Made by a program: the position numbers and the translations under genes. The notes below the pieces were generated by a model. That model was not told the origin of the DNA, made no database searches, and was given only the letters and a program-made list of their open reading frames with translations. From positions 1-64,000 of the forward strand of contig DATEHU010000033.1 of NCBI GenBank assembly GCA_035279405.1: a stretch of DNA of 64,000 nucleotides. The letters are read 5' to 3'. The first letter of the stretch is position 1. Each line of letters begins with the position of its first letter. This document shows, in pieces, positions 17,310 to 26,231 of this stretch. The stretch comes from Gammaproteobacteria bacterium (GTDB lineage: Bacteria > Pseudomonadota > Gammaproteobacteria > Natronospirales > REEB76).

Positions 17310-17938
17310 CGCGGGTTGGCGGACGTGTGGCCGACGGCCGGCCCCACCTGCCAGCTGTTGACCGCCACCTTGATGCGCGTGTCATCGCGCTGGATCAACA
17401 TCCGCGTGGGCAGGTCGTAGCCGCCGAATTCGGCGTAATCCTGGTAGTTCACTTGCCAGCCGCGCTGCGTCAGCGTCACCAGTTGGCCGTGCGCATCCAC
17501 GGTTTTGACGAACGGTGCATCCGGATCCGGCAGGCCTCGCATCCAGAAGCGCATGCTGCGTACCGGCAACGGCACCTTGAGGCGCGCGGCAAAATCCTTC
17601 TCGGGATCGGTGGTGATGAAATCATCGCCGCGCGAACTGCGTACCCACAACGCCCGGGTATCGCCGCGTACTTCCAATGTGCCGGCACCGAAGGGTCCGC
17701 GAAAGCTGAATGCCACCTGCAAACCTTGCTGCTGCCAATCCATGGAACCGCTGCCGCCGTGGGTTCCCGTGACGATGCCGATGCGCCCCTGCAACTCCCA
17801 ATCGTTCAGATCCCGCAGGTGCGCATAGTGTGTCTGCCACGCGGCTTCATTGGGCGGTCCCTCGGGCGCGGTGCCCGGCACGCTTGCGCAGCCCGCCACC
17901 AGCAGCAGGCCGACTGGCCACAGCCATCTTGCTGTCAC
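17306..17938 (-). CDS. lolB: Outer-membrane lipoprotein receptor LolB
   Basis: Encodes 210 residues from GTG 17938, whose bases overlap the TGA of the TPR gene. The signal peptide ends in the lipobox LVAGC. The mature part has W-rich strands (NDWELQGRIGI, GSMDWQQQG) and QVNYQDYAEFGGYDLPTRMLI, typical of LolB. It receives lipoproteins from LolA and inserts them in the outer membrane. The frame is open 35 codons further upstream, but that would place the signal peptide internally. The order TPR-lolB-ispE is conserved in gammaproteobacteria. Confidence 0.9.
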   Translation of the reverse strand: MTARWLWPVGLLLVAGCASVPGTAPEGPPNEAAWQTHYAHLRDLNDWELQGRIGIVTGTHGGSGSMDWQQQGLQVAFSFRGPFGAGTLEVRGDTRALWVRSSRGDDFITTDPEKDFAARLKVPLPVRSMRFWMRGLPDPDAPFVKTVDAHGQLVTLTQRGWQVNYQDYAEFGGYDLPTRMLIQRDDTRIKVAVNSWQVGPAVGHTSANPR

Positions 17939-19620
17939 GGTGTAAATCGCGTCCGCAATTTGAGCAAGGCGGCATTGTCCGGATGTTGTTTGAGCGCCGA
18001 GCCCCACACGCTGCGCGCTTCCTGCCGATCGCCCACCGCCCACAAGGTTTCGCTCAGATGCGCCGCCACCTCCGGATCCGCAAGTTGCGCGTAGGCCCTG
18101 CGCAAATAGCCGAGGGCTTCGGGATAATTGCCCAGCCGGTACTCCACCCAGCCCATGCTGTCCATGATCGCGGGATCGCCGGGCTTGAGGCGCAAGGCCT
18201 TCTCTATATATATGCGCGCTTCCTGATAGCGGGTGGAGTGCAGCGCCAGGGTATAGCCCAGCGCATTGAGCGCATCGGCATTATCCGGCTGGCGATCCAG
18301 GATCAGGCGCAGATCTGCTTCGGCCTGCGCCACCTGTCCCAGATTCTCGCGCAGCAACGCCTGGCTGTACAACAGGTCACTGTTGCCCGGATTTTTGCTC
18401 AGTGCCTGCGCCAACACAGCGAGCGCTGCCTGGTTGTCGCCGCGGTCGCTGAACAGCTGCGCTTCCGCGAGGCGGAATTGCACGTCATCATCTGGATCGT
18501 CCGCGACCAGCTTGTCCATGTAGGCACGCGCTTCGGCCGGATTGTGCTGCTGCATGAGCACCCGCGCGGTGGCAATCTGCGCCGGCAGCCAGTACTGACC
18601 GCCATCCACCTGCTGATACCACTGCAATGCCGGGTCGAACTGTTTGGCTGCCTCGGCGGTATTTCCGAGGAAATAAAAGGCATCGTTCTTGCGCTGTCCG
18701 GTGGCAAGCAGGCGCATGAAGTAGCCGCGCGCGTTTTCCAATTGATTGGATTGCAAACTCAGCAGGCCGAGCGCGTACAACGCATCCGGATTGCGCGCAT
18801 GCCGTTTGAGAATGGCGTTGAATTCATCCGCGGCTGCGGCATCCTGTCCGGCTTCAGCCAGCAGGCCGGCATAGGCCAGATGCAGGCCTATGTCATCCGG
18901 CGCGCCCCGTACTCGCGCCTGCAACAGCTGCACGGCTTCCGGTTTGCGGCCGGCGGCGACCAGCGCCTGGGCTTGCAGCACCACAGCTTGAGTCCAGGCC
19001 GGCTTGAGCCCGGCGGCGCGTTGCGACTCGCTGACCGCCAACTCGGTTTGCCGGGCCTGCAGCGCCACTTGCGCCAGCATGAAATGGGCTTCAGCCGATT
19101 GCGCGTGAGCCGCTACAAGTTTTTGCATGACCGGCAGGCTGCGTTGCGCCCCGGTCTCCTCGCCCAGCACCTCCCCGATCAGCATAAAATTGTACCCGTG
19201 CACGACCTGCAGCAGGGTCTCGAAATCGCGCACGGCGGCATCCACATTGCCGAGCCGCGTATCGAGAACGGCTCCCAGCTGGAGTGCGTCACTGCTGTTT
19301 GGGGCCAGCAGCCGCCAACGCCGGGTCAGCTTCAGCGCCAGCACATCATCGTCTAGACGGTAAGCCATCAACGCCGCGTATTCGGCCAGCTGCGGATCGC
19401 GGCTGAGTTCTGCGGCCTGCGCATATTGCTGCGCGGCGATGTGACGCTCGCCACGCTGCCATGCCAGCTCGCCCATGAACACGTGATAGGTCAGCGACTG
19501 CGCGGGAGTGGCGGGGGGACTTTGGGCGGCAAGCGCGACCGGATGAGGCGCAGGCACAACCGCGCAGCCGCCCAGAACCAGGGCCGCACATGCGAGTCCG
19601 GCATACGCAAATGTTTTCAT
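17935..19620 (-). CDS. TPR-repeat lipoprotein
   Basis: Encodes 561 residues. Residues 1-19 form a lipoprotein signal with lipobox VLGGC. Most of the rest is tetratricopeptide helices, for example DALNALGYTLALHSTRYQEA, KPGDPAIMDSMGWVEYRLGN and YPEALGYLRRAYA near the C-terminus. Proteins of this type precede lolB in many gammaproteobacteria, but their partner is not established. It is probably a periplasm-facing scaffold anchored in the inner or outer membrane. It is divergent from hemA across 132 bp and is the first gene of the TPR-lolB-ispE-prs run. Confidence 0.85.
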   Translation of the reverse strand: MKTFAYAGLACAALVLGGCAVVPAPHPVALAAQSPPATPAQSLTYHVFMGELAWQRGERHIAAQQYAQAAELSRDPQLAEYAALMAYRLDDDVLALKLTRRWRLLAPNSSDALQLGAVLDTRLGNVDAAVRDFETLLQVVHGYNFMLIGEVLGEETGAQRSLPVMQKLVAAHAQSAEAHFMLAQVALQARQTELAVSESQRAAGLKPAWTQAVVLQAQALVAAGRKPEAVQLLQARVRGAPDDIGLHLAYAGLLAEAGQDAAAADEFNAILKRHARNPDALYALGLLSLQSNQLENARGYFMRLLATGQRKNDAFYFLGNTAEAAKQFDPALQWYQQVDGGQYWLPAQIATARVLMQQHNPAEARAYMDKLVADDPDDDVQFRLAEAQLFSDRGDNQAALAVLAQALSKNPGNSDLLYSQALLRENLGQVAQAEADLRLILDRQPDNADALNALGYTLALHSTRYQEARIYIEKALRLKPGDPAIMDSMGWVEYRLGNYPEALGYLRRAYAQLADPEVAAHLSETLWAVGDRQEARSVWGSALKQHPDNAALLKLRTRFTP

Positions 19621-19752
19621 TGGTGAAACGCGCTCGTCCTGATGCGCACTATACTCTGCCGCCGGCCGCCGCCCCAGACACGCGCGGAAGTAAGTGCTTG
19701 TTCGAAAGCGAAATTTCGCCCAAAATCTGCCCCCCTGCCCGATCCGTACACC

Positions 19753-21039
19753 ATGTCATTCTTTGCCCTAGGTATCAGTCATGCCACCGCACCGGTCGCC
19801 CTGCGTGAGCGCCTGAGCTTCGACGCCGAGCAGATTCCCGAAGCGCTGCGTGCGGTCGCGGCGCTCGATGGCGTCCATGAAACCGCGATCCTGTCCACCT
19901 GCAACCGCACCGAAATTTATGCGCAACTCGAAGATGGCGCGGGCGCACGCCTGACCGACTGGCTGACGCGGCTGCGCAGTGCCGACGATCCCGACGTGCG
20001 CGCGCGCTTCTATACACATCAGGGCGAAGCCGCGGCCCGCCACCTGTTCCGCGTGGCCTGCGGTCTGGATTCGATGATCCTCGGCGAGCCGCAGATTCTC
20101 GGCCAGATCAAGCAAGCGTATGAATTGGCACAGGAGAGCGCCGTCACCGGCCAGCATCTGCATCGCCTGTTCCAGTATGCCTTCTCGGTCGCGAAACTCG
20201 TGCGCACCGACACCGCCATCGGGGAAAATCCGCTGTCGGTGGCGCACGCCACGGTGCTGCTGGCACGGCGCATTTTCGCGGATTTCCGCACACTCACGCC
20301 GTTGCTGATTGGCGCCGGCGAAACCAGCGAACTCGTGGCCCACCACCTGCACGAACAAGGCGCGCGCCGCCTGATCATCGCCAACCGCACGTTCAGCCAC
20401 GCGCATACGCTCGCCGAGCGCTTTGGCGGCTATGCCATCGGTCTACACGAGATTCCGGCGCATCTGGAAGAGGCCGACATCGTGATTGCCTCGACCGGCA
20501 GCCTGGAACCCATCCTCACGCAGGCGGCGGTGGCCGCGGCATTCAAGACGCGCAAGCACCGGCCGCTGCTGATCATCGACATCGCGGTGCCGCGCGACGT
20601 GGAGCCGGCCGTAGCGAAACTCGCGGACGTGTATCTGTTCACCATTGACGACTTGCGCGGCATCGTGGAAAACAATTTGCGCTCCCGCCAGGCGGCGGCG
20701 CGCGAAGCGGAAAGCATCATCGAAAGCCAGGTCGCGCGGTTCATGCAGGAATTGCGTGGCCTGGATGCGGTACCGACCATCCGCGCGGTGCGCGATCATG
20801 CCGAAGAGCTGCGCGATCACACGCTGGCCCAGGCGCAACACCTGCTCGCCAGCGGTACCCCGTCCGAGGAAGTCCTCAAGTTTCTGGCTGAAACCCTCAC
20901 CAACCGCCTGCTGCACGCACCCACCGCGTATCTGCGCCAGGCAGCTCGAGAAGGCCGTGACCACATCATGCGTCAGGCGCAGGCGCTTTTCGGCCTGAAG
21001 GACGCCGGACCTGGCTCCGATAAAGATGAGCACTCCTGA
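19753..21039 (+). CDS. hemA: Glutamyl-tRNA reductase
   Basis: Encodes 428 residues. The catalytic cysteine is C50 in ILSTCNRTEIYA. LGEPQILGQIK, the NADPH-binding LLIGAGETSELVAHHL, and the C-terminal dimerisation helix are all present. It reduces glutamyl-tRNA to glutamate-1-semialdehyde, the first committed step of C5-pathway tetrapyrrole synthesis. ATG 19753 matches the family start (MSFFALGISH). It is divergent from the TPR gene and six bases before prfA. A TATACT at 19650-19655 could be its -10, but the -35 is poor. Confidence 0.96.
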   Translation: MSFFALGISHATAPVALRERLSFDAEQIPEALRAVAALDGVHETAILSTCNRTEIYAQLEDGAGARLTDWLTRLRSADDPDVRARFYTHQGEAAARHLFRVACGLDSMILGEPQILGQIKQAYELAQESAVTGQHLHRLFQYAFSVAKLVRTDTAIGENPLSVAHATVLLARRIFADFRTLTPLLIGAGETSELVAHHLHEQGARRLIIANRTFSHAHTLAERFGGYAIGLHEIPAHLEEADIVIASTGSLEPILTQAAVAAAFKTRKHRPLLIIDIAVPRDVEPAVAKLADVYLFTIDDLRGIVENNLRSRQAAAREAESIIESQVARFMQELRGLDAVPTIRAVRDHAEELRDHTLAQAQHLLASGTPSEEVLKFLAETLTNRLLHAPTAYLRQAAREGRDHIMRQAQALFGLKDAGPGSDKDEHS

Positions 21040-21045
21040 GCGTCC

Positions 21046-22131
21046 ATGAAAGATTCCATCCGTCAAAAACTGGAGCGGCTGGTGGCGCGCCACGAAGAGC
21101 TGGCGGCACTGCTCGCAAGTCCTGCGGTCATCGGTGACCAGAAACAATTCCGCGACCTGTCCCAAGAATATGCGCGTCTCGCTCCACTCACGCAAGGCTT
21201 CCGCACCTGGCAATCCGTGGAAACCGACTTGGCCAGCGCTCGCGCCATGGCCGGGGATGGCGATGCCGCGTTGCGCACGCTGGCCGAAGAGGAACAGCGC
21301 GCGGCTGAATTACGGCTGGCCGCGCTCGAACCGCGGTTGCTGGCCCTGCTGTTGCCCAGCGATCCGCACGATGCCGGCAATCTGTTTCTGGAAATCCGTG
21401 CCGGAACCGGTGGCGACGAGGCTGCGTTGTTTGCCGGCGACCTGTTCCGCATGTACGCCCGCTACGCCGAGACGCGTGGCTGGCGCCTGGAAGTGATGAG
21501 CGAGAATCCGGGCGAGCACGGCGGCTACAAGGAAATCATCTCGCGCGTTATCGGCCAGGGCGCCTATTCGCGGCTGAAATTTGAATCCGGAGTGCACCGC
21601 GTGCAACGTGTGCCGCAGACCGAAGCCCAGGGGCGCATCCATACCTCCGCCTGCACCGTGGCCATCCTGCCCGAAGTCGAGGCGCTTGAAGATGTCGAAA
21701 TCAATCCCGCCGACCTCCGGGTGGACACCTTTCGTTCCTCAGGCGCAGGCGGCCAGCACGTCAACAAGACGGATTCCGCCGTGCGCCTGACGCACATTCC
21801 CAGCGGCATCGTGGTGGAATGCCAGGACGAGCGCTCCCAGCACAAGAACCGTGCACGCGCCCTGTCGCTGTTGAAGGCCAAACTGCTGGAGACCGAGCGC
21901 GAGAAACAACGCAGTGCGCAGGCGCAGTCGCGCAAGCTGCAGGTCGGCAGCGGCGATCGTTCCGAACGTATCCGCACCTACAATTTTCCGCAGGGCCGGG
22001 TCACCGACCACCGCATCAACCTGACGCTCTACAAGCTCGACGACATCCTGCAGGGCAAGCTCGATGAGCTGATCGTGCCGCTCATGAACGAACATCAGGC
22101 GGAGCAACTTGCCGAAATGGCAACTCAGTGA
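21046..22131 (+). CDS. prfA: Peptide chain release factor 1
   Basis: Encodes 361 residues. The UAA/UAG-reading PxT motif is PQT (190-192; E. coli has PAT) and the catalytic GGQ is at 235-237 in [17 protein letters not shown]. It terminates translation. It follows hemA by six bases. The usual next gene, prmC, whose product methylates this GGQ, is not adjacent but lies at 27682. The last seven bases overlap the 3' end of the convergent membrane-protein gene. Confidence 0.97.
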   Translation: MKDSIRQKLERLVARHEELAALLASPAVIGDQKQFRDLSQEYARLAPLTQGFRTWQSVETDLASARAMAGDGDAALRTLAEEEQRAAELRLAALEPRLLALLLPSDPHDAGNLFLEIRAGTGGDEAALFAGDLFRMYARYAETRGWRLEVMSENPGEHGGYKEIISRVIGQGAYSRLKFESGVHRVQRVPQTEAQGRIHTSACTVAILPEVEALEDVEINPADLRVDTFRSSGAGGQHVNKTDSAVRLTHIPSGIVVECQDERSQHKNRARALSLLKAKLLETEREKQRSAQAQSRKLQVGSGDRSERIRTYNFPQGRVTDHRINLTLYKLDDILQGKLDELIVPLMNEHQAEQLAEMATQ

Positions 22132-22874
22132 ACTGCGGCACGCGCCTGCAGATTGCGGTATTGCACGTAGCACACCGCCAGCACATAGCACCACACGCAA
22201 GCGCCGACCACCGGCATCAGGCCGAGGTCGTACCACAGCTTGGGCGGCACTGATGCGGTCAACAGGTTTCCCGAACCCAATTGTTGTACCGCACCCATGA
22301 TGTCCGGCCAACTGGCAATGACATCGTAAATCAGCAGTACGATCGCGGGCGCCGACAGCACCGCCGAACTGCGCCACCACTGCGGCCAGGCGAGCGCATG
22401 ACTGTAGCCGAGCGTTTCCAGCAGATTCTTGCGATCGAGAACCGCAGCGTAGGCAAAGAACGCCCAGGTGGTGCCCAGGATCACCCCCGGCACGATCAGC
22501 AGAAAAAACCCGATCCACGTGACAATGTTGTACAGCAGGTCTCCAATCAGGATAGCCACGGCTGCGCGCACGCCGATGCGCAAAGCGTCGGCATAGGATC
22601 GGGTGGCGCCGCTAAAACAATCGTCCAGCCGCTGGATGGCAGCGCCGTAGAGCGCACTTTCCACCAGCCAGCAGATCACGGTGATCGCGATGGTGGTGCG
22701 ACTGATCGAGATTCCCAGCGTGCCACCACCCGCAAACACGCCCGGAAGCGCATTGATCACACCGGCAACCCACAACGGCAAAAAGATCGCCGGCAGGGAT
22801 TTCAGAAACAGGCGCCAGCCGGCCTCCAGTGCCGCACCAATCGGAAGTTGACCCAGCTCGGGGGACGCAGGCAA
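22125..22874 (-). CDS. Polytopic membrane protein of unknown function
   Basis: Encodes 249 residues with about six hydrophobic segments (for example [39 protein letters not shown] and [20 protein letters not shown]). The [14 protein letters not shown] stretch resembles transmembrane proteins often grouped with YciC-like or glycerophosphodiesterase membrane domains. It lies six bases behind a similar membrane protein, so the two probably form an operon and perhaps a complex. Its stop overlaps prfA. I do not recognise a defined function. Confidence 0.75.
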   Translation of the reverse strand: MPASPELGQLPIGAALEAGWRLFLKSLPAIFLPLWVAGVINALPGVFAGGGTLGISISRTTIAITVICWLVESALYGAAIQRLDDCFSGATRSYADALRIGVRAAVAILIGDLLYNIVTWIGFFLLIVPGVILGTTWAFFAYAAVLDRKNLLETLGYSHALAWPQWWRSSAVLSAPAIVLLIYDVIASWPDIMGAVQQLGSGNLLTASVPPKLWYDLGLMPVVGACVWCYVLAVCYVQYRNLQARAAVH

Positions 22875-22880
22875 CGGCGG

Positions 22881-23768
22881 TCAGGCTTGCAGGCTTGCCG
22901 TGGGCACGGAACGAGCTGCGCGTCGCACTTTGAGGTCGCGATACAGGACGTACAGAATCCCGACCACGAACGGCGTGAACACCGCCGTGCCCACCAGCCG
23001 CAGCACGCCCTTCACCAGCAGCGAGCGGCCGGTGTCGGCCCCGGCCAGCGGATGCAGCCAGGCTGCGAATGGGATAGACAGCGGCAGCATCACGACCACG
23101 ACGCACAGCACGACCACGACGACCGTGATCAACAGCACCAGGAAGGTGCGCCACCAGTTATGGAACACCAGCGCGCAACTGTGGTTCAAGGCGGCCACCG
23201 GACCCTTGCTGTCGAGCACGATGGCAAACTGGAAAAACAGCAGATTGACCATGATGAACACCATGGCGGCAAACAAGCACACTTGGGTAAACGCCACGGC
23301 CGCACCAGCGCCGAGTGCAGCCCCCAGCAGCGCACCCAGGATGCTACCCACGAGAGCCGCAATCAGCAGACCGATCATCAGAGTGACGAACACCAGGATT
23401 CCGGCCAGTACCAGCGCCGGCAGCTTGCCCAGCGCAAATCGCAGTTCGTGTGATGCCGCCGTGCCGGTCACAGCGCGCTCCACTTGCCGGATGATGAGCG
23501 CGTTCACAAATGAAGCGCACACGAGCACCAGCAATTCCACGAGCAGGAAGTCGACAATAAAATGCGGAGAACGCAGCAGTTCCAGCAAGCGCTCGCGCGT
23601 GAGCGTGGCGTCACCCAGCTGCTCGGCAAAATAAAGCGTGGGCAGCAGGCCGATCAGGCCGAGCAGCGCCGCCGGACCGAACAGCCGGCCGAAACCCAGC
23701 TTGCCGAGTTCCAGTCCCCGCGACCACACCCGGCCAGGGCGCTGCGGAGTGGTGTCCAGTTGAAACAT
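22881..23768 (-). CDS. Polytopic membrane protein of unknown function
   Basis: Encodes 295 residues from ATG 23768. About six membrane spans are visible, including LFGPAALLGLIGLLPTLYF and a very valine-rich span ending near VVVVMLPLSIPF. The segment ALNHSCALVFHNWWRTFLVLL is charge-flanked and parallels the [16 protein letters not shown] region of the downstream gene, so the two may be distant paralogues. The frame stays open 73 codons upstream, but that part is not hydrophobic. The function is unknown. Confidence 0.75.
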   Translation of the reverse strand: MFQLDTTPQRPGRVWSRGLELGKLGFGRLFGPAALLGLIGLLPTLYFAEQLGDATLTRERLLELLRSPHFIVDFLLVELLVLVCASFVNALIIRQVERAVTGTAASHELRFALGKLPALVLAGILVFVTLMIGLLIAALVGSILGALLGAALGAGAAVAFTQVCLFAAMVFIMVNLLFFQFAIVLDSKGPVAALNHSCALVFHNWWRTFLVLLITVVVVVLCVVVVMLPLSIPFAAWLHPLAGADTGRSLLVKGVLRLVGTAVFTPFVVGILYVLYRDLKVRRAARSVPTASLQA

Positions 23769-23827
23769 GCGTGAGTCTACCGCGCCGCTTGCAGGTGAAA
23801 TCAGTGTGCCCGAGGGCCGGGGCGCCT

Positions 23828-24508
23828 TCAAGCTCGCCGACGCAACCAGCCGCTCAGGCTCAAACGCGCGCGCGTTGCCGGCCGTACCTCGTGGGGTGTA
23901 TCGGTACTGGCAAACAGCACCAGCGTCCCGCCACGCGGCAGTATCGGAATGCGGGCATGGGCAGATGATTGCCCACGATACAGGCACAATTCGCCACCTG
24001 CGGCGGGCTGCCAGTGCGCATTCAGGTACAGAACCACCGAAACTTGGCGTGCCTGCGTATCCCGCAGTTGGTCGAGGTGGCGCGCATAAAAAGCGCCCAC
24101 GGGATAGCGCGCCAAATGGCCTTCAAATTCAAACAAACCCAGGCAGGCGCTGGCATTCAGCGCGCAGCGCACTGCTTCGAGTTCTTGTTCCACAAATTGA
24201 CAGGCCGCCGGCGTTCGCTGCCGGTCAAGCCACAGGGTGTAATCACCGCGAATCCGGGTCTGCAGGCGACGCGCCGGGTCGCGACCGATACCTGCTTTGT
24301 GGAACGCGTCCTGCGTCCAGAGTTGCTCGGCCTCGATCGCGAGCGCACGCCAGCGCGCCATAGACAGGAAATTTCCCTGTACTGCCCATCCGTGTTCAAC
24401 AAAATGCTCGGCAAGACCCCGAGCGAGCATTACGACGCGCTCATTGGCTGAGTCGTTGTTTGAGCAGGAGACGGGTCGCTTCAACGTTTGCCCGCGGGCT
24501 ATCGCCAT
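23828..24508 (-). CDS. 2-oxoglutarate/Fe(II)-dependent oxygenase (prolyl-4-hydroxylase-like)
   Basis: Encodes up to 226 residues. The iron ligands are visible as HLD (H144, D146) in FYARHLDQL and H206 in DTPHEVRPATRARLSL. R213 or R215 could be the 2-oxoglutarate-binding arginine. The jelly-roll strands between (VSVVLYLNAHWQ, GGELCLY, GGTLVLF) fit the prolyl hydroxylase superfamily. The substrate is unknown. The start is uncertain: ATG 24508 is the longest; ATG 24430 would remove 26 residues that look unconserved. It lies 60 bp upstream of the membrane-protein pair on the same strand. Confidence 0.8.
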   Translation of the reverse strand: MAIARGQTLKRPVSCSNNDSANERVVMLARGLAEHFVEHGWAVQGNFLSMARWRALAIEAEQLWTQDAFHKAGIGRDPARRLQTRIRGDYTLWLDRQRTPAACQFVEQELEAVRCALNASACLGLFEFEGHLARYPVGAFYARHLDQLRDTQARQVSVVLYLNAHWQPAAGGELCLYRGQSSAHARIPILPRGGTLVLFASTDTPHEVRPATRARLSLSGWLRRRA

Positions 24509-24687
24509 GAACTTTCCCGCACGATGTAACCCGATGATTCCAATAATAAAATAAAAATATCCGCTGCAAACCTTATGAATTTTGCGCAGATTCGCTAGAA
24601 TTCGCGCCCGATCGTACGGTTTGCATTCAAATCGTCGAGTAGTATCATGAATTTACGTCTTCCCCGCACATCCTGGTGGTAATCAAC
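24509..24687 (+). promoter_or_regulatory. AT-rich upstream region of small lipoprotein, candidate promoter
   Basis: This 179-bp gap is AT-rich near 24540-24560. TTGCAT (24621-24626), a 16-bp spacer and TATCAT (24643-24648) form a plausible sigma-70 promoter for the small lipoprotein. The divergent oxygenase gene must also be expressed from this region, but I see no clear box for it. Confidence 0.35.
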
Positions 24688-24885
24688 ATGAAGAAGTATC
24701 TGGTTGTCCTTTCCGCTGCCGCTTTGGCCTGTGCCCTGGCCGCCTGCAGCAAGACTGAAAATGCCGCTTCATCGGCTCCTGCGGCGTCCACCGCAGCCCC
24801 GGCGGCTTCCACGGCTGCGGCGCCTGCAACGAAGGCCATGGCTCCGGCGGCGAGCACTGCACCGACGGCCACCACAAAGCACTGA
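24688..24885 (+). CDS. Small alanine-rich lipoprotein
   Basis: Encodes 65 residues. MKKYLVVLSAAALACALAAC is a lipoprotein signal with lipobox LAAC, so the mature protein starts at C20 and is only 46 residues. The rest is Ala/Pro/Ser/Thr repeats (APAAS, TAAP) with no fold signature, so it is probably disordered. The ribosome-binding site is GGTGG. A strong terminator follows at 24968, making it a single-gene unit. Similar small lipoproteins occur widely without known function. Confidence 0.75.
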   Translation: MKKYLVVLSAAALACALAACSKTENAASSAPAASTAAPAASTAAAPATKAMAPAASTAPTATTKH

Positions 24886-24967
24886 TAACAGCTGGAATCT
24901 GATCCGGTTTTAGAGACCGGAGGGATTTTGGGCCGTCCATTTCGGGCGGCTACGGTGTTTGTCACAG

Positions 24968-24996
24968 GGGCAGGCTGTCAGCAGCCTGCCCTTTTT
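24968..24996 (+). terminator. Rho-independent terminator
   Basis: GGGCAGGCTG (24968-24977) and CAGCCTGCCC (24982-24991) form a perfect 10-bp stem with a TCAG loop, followed by TTTTT (24992-24996). It terminates plus-strand transcription from the small lipoprotein gene, 82 bp past its stop. The minus-strand side has no T-run. Confidence 0.93.
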
Positions 24997-25010
24997 ATTG
25001 ATCCTGAGAC

Positions 25011-26183
25011 TCAAGAAGCCAAGGCCTGCTCCAGATCGGCGCGCAGGTCGTGGACATCCTCAACCCCCACCGACAGGCGCACCAGCGAGTCGCTGATGCC
25101 AAGTGCCTTGCGCGCCTCCGGCGGTACCGAGGCATGCGTCATGATGCCAGGGTGTTCGATCAGGCTTTCCACACCGCCCAGGCTTTCCGCGAGCGTGAAC
25201 AGCTTGCAGCGCTCCAGGAAACGGCGCGCTTCCGGCTCGCCACCTTTGAGGAAAATCGTGAGCATCCCGCCCCCGGTGCGCATCTGCTTTTTGGCGAGCG
25301 CATGCTGTGGATGACTGGGCAGGCCCGGATAAATAACGCGCTCCACCTGCGGGTGTTTTTCCAGCCAGCCGGCCAGCTCCAGTGCGTTGCCGCCATGGCG
25401 CTCCATGCGCAGCGCCAGCGTTTTCAAGCCGCGCAGTGCCAGGAAACTGTCGAACGGCCCGGCCACCGCACCCACGGAGTTTTGCAGGAATGCCAGCTGT
25501 TCGGCGAGTTCGGGGCGCGCGCCCACCACCAGCATGCCGCCCACCATGTCGGAATGCCCGTTGAGATACTTGGTGGCCGAGTGCATCACGATGTCAAAGC
25601 CGCGTTCGACAGGCCGCTGGTTGTAGGGCGAGGCAAAAGTGTTGTCGCATACCGTCAGCAGCCCGTGGTGGCGCGCGACTTCCGCGATCATGTCAAGATC
25701 CACCAACTTCAGCATTGGATTGGTCGGCGTCTCGATCCAGATCATTCGGGTTTCCGGCCGGATGACGGCTTCGAGGATCTTGCGCTCGCGCACATCCACG
25801 AAGCTGAATTTCAGGCCCGCCGAGCGCTTGCGCACCCGCTCGAACAGCCGGTAGGTGCCGCCGTACAAATCGTCCATGGCGATCACATGGCTGCCGGAAT
25901 CCAGCAGCTCCAGCGCCGTGGCGGTGGCCGCCATGCCGGATGCGAACGCGAAGCCGCGCGCGCCGCTTTCCAGATTCGCAACGCAGCGTTCGTAGGCCAT
26001 GCGCGTCGGATTCTGGGTGCGCGAATACTCGTAGCCCTTGTGCTTGCCGGGACTTTCCTGTGCGTAGGTGGAGGTCGCGTAAATCGGCTGCATAACCGCG
26101 CCGGTCGAGGGATCCGGCGTCTGGCCGGCATGGATGGCGCGCGTGGCAAAACCCGGTTTTGTGTTTGATGTTTTCATGGTCAT
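25011..26183 (-). CDS. Cystathionine gamma-lyase / gamma-synthase family enzyme
   Basis: Encodes 390 residues of the Cys/Met-metabolism PLP family. The PLP lysine is K205 in MHSATKYLNGHSDM. Other landmarks are YEYSRTQNPTR, FASGMAATATALELL and the C-terminal GGVESLIEHPGIMTH. Because cystathionine beta-synthase is immediately upstream, cleavage of cystathionine to cysteine (reverse transsulfuration) is the most likely role. Gamma-synthase (MetB) activity cannot be excluded from sequence. ATG 26183 or 26177 may be used; neither has a strong ribosome-binding site. A REP-like palindrome separates it from the synthase gene. Confidence 0.9.
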   Translation of the reverse strand: MTMKTSNTKPGFATRAIHAGQTPDPSTGAVMQPIYATSTYAQESPGKHKGYEYSRTQNPTRMAYERCVANLESGARGFAFASGMAATATALELLDSGSHVIAMDDLYGGTYRLFERVRKRSAGLKFSFVDVRERKILEAVIRPETRMIWIETPTNPMLKLVDLDMIAEVARHHGLLTVCDNTFASPYNQRPVERGFDIVMHSATKYLNGHSDMVGGMLVVGARPELAEQLAFLQNSVGAVAGPFDSFLALRGLKTLALRMERHGGNALELAGWLEKHPQVERVIYPGLPSHPQHALAKKQMRTGGGMLTIFLKGGEPEARRFLERCKLFTLAESLGGVESLIEHPGIMTHASVPPEARKALGISDSLVRLSVGVEDVHDLRADLEQALAS

Positions 26184-26196
26184 GGGCCTGGTTGAT

Positions 26197-26222
26197 TGTA
26201 GGAGCGGCGATCTCCGCCGCGA
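26197..26222. repeat. REP-like palindrome (family TGTRGGAGCGGCG), copy 1
   Basis: A 26-bp element in which GGAGCGGCG and CGCCGC flank ATCTC. It matches 34809-34834 at 23 of 26 bases. It lies in the 48-bp gap between the cystathionine synthase stop and the lyase start. Elements of this shape are common extragenic palindromes in pseudomonads and xanthomonads. Confidence 0.75.
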
Positions 26223-26231
26223 AACAAGCGG

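Noticed and set aside
17830-19356. 508-codon plus-strand frame opposite the TPR gene
   Set aside because: Antisense shadow of a well-defined TPR lipoprotein, with biased composition.
26184-26231. SAM or other riboswitch ahead of the cystathionine lyase gene
   Set aside because: The 48-bp gap holds only a REP-like palindrome and is too short for a known riboswitch.
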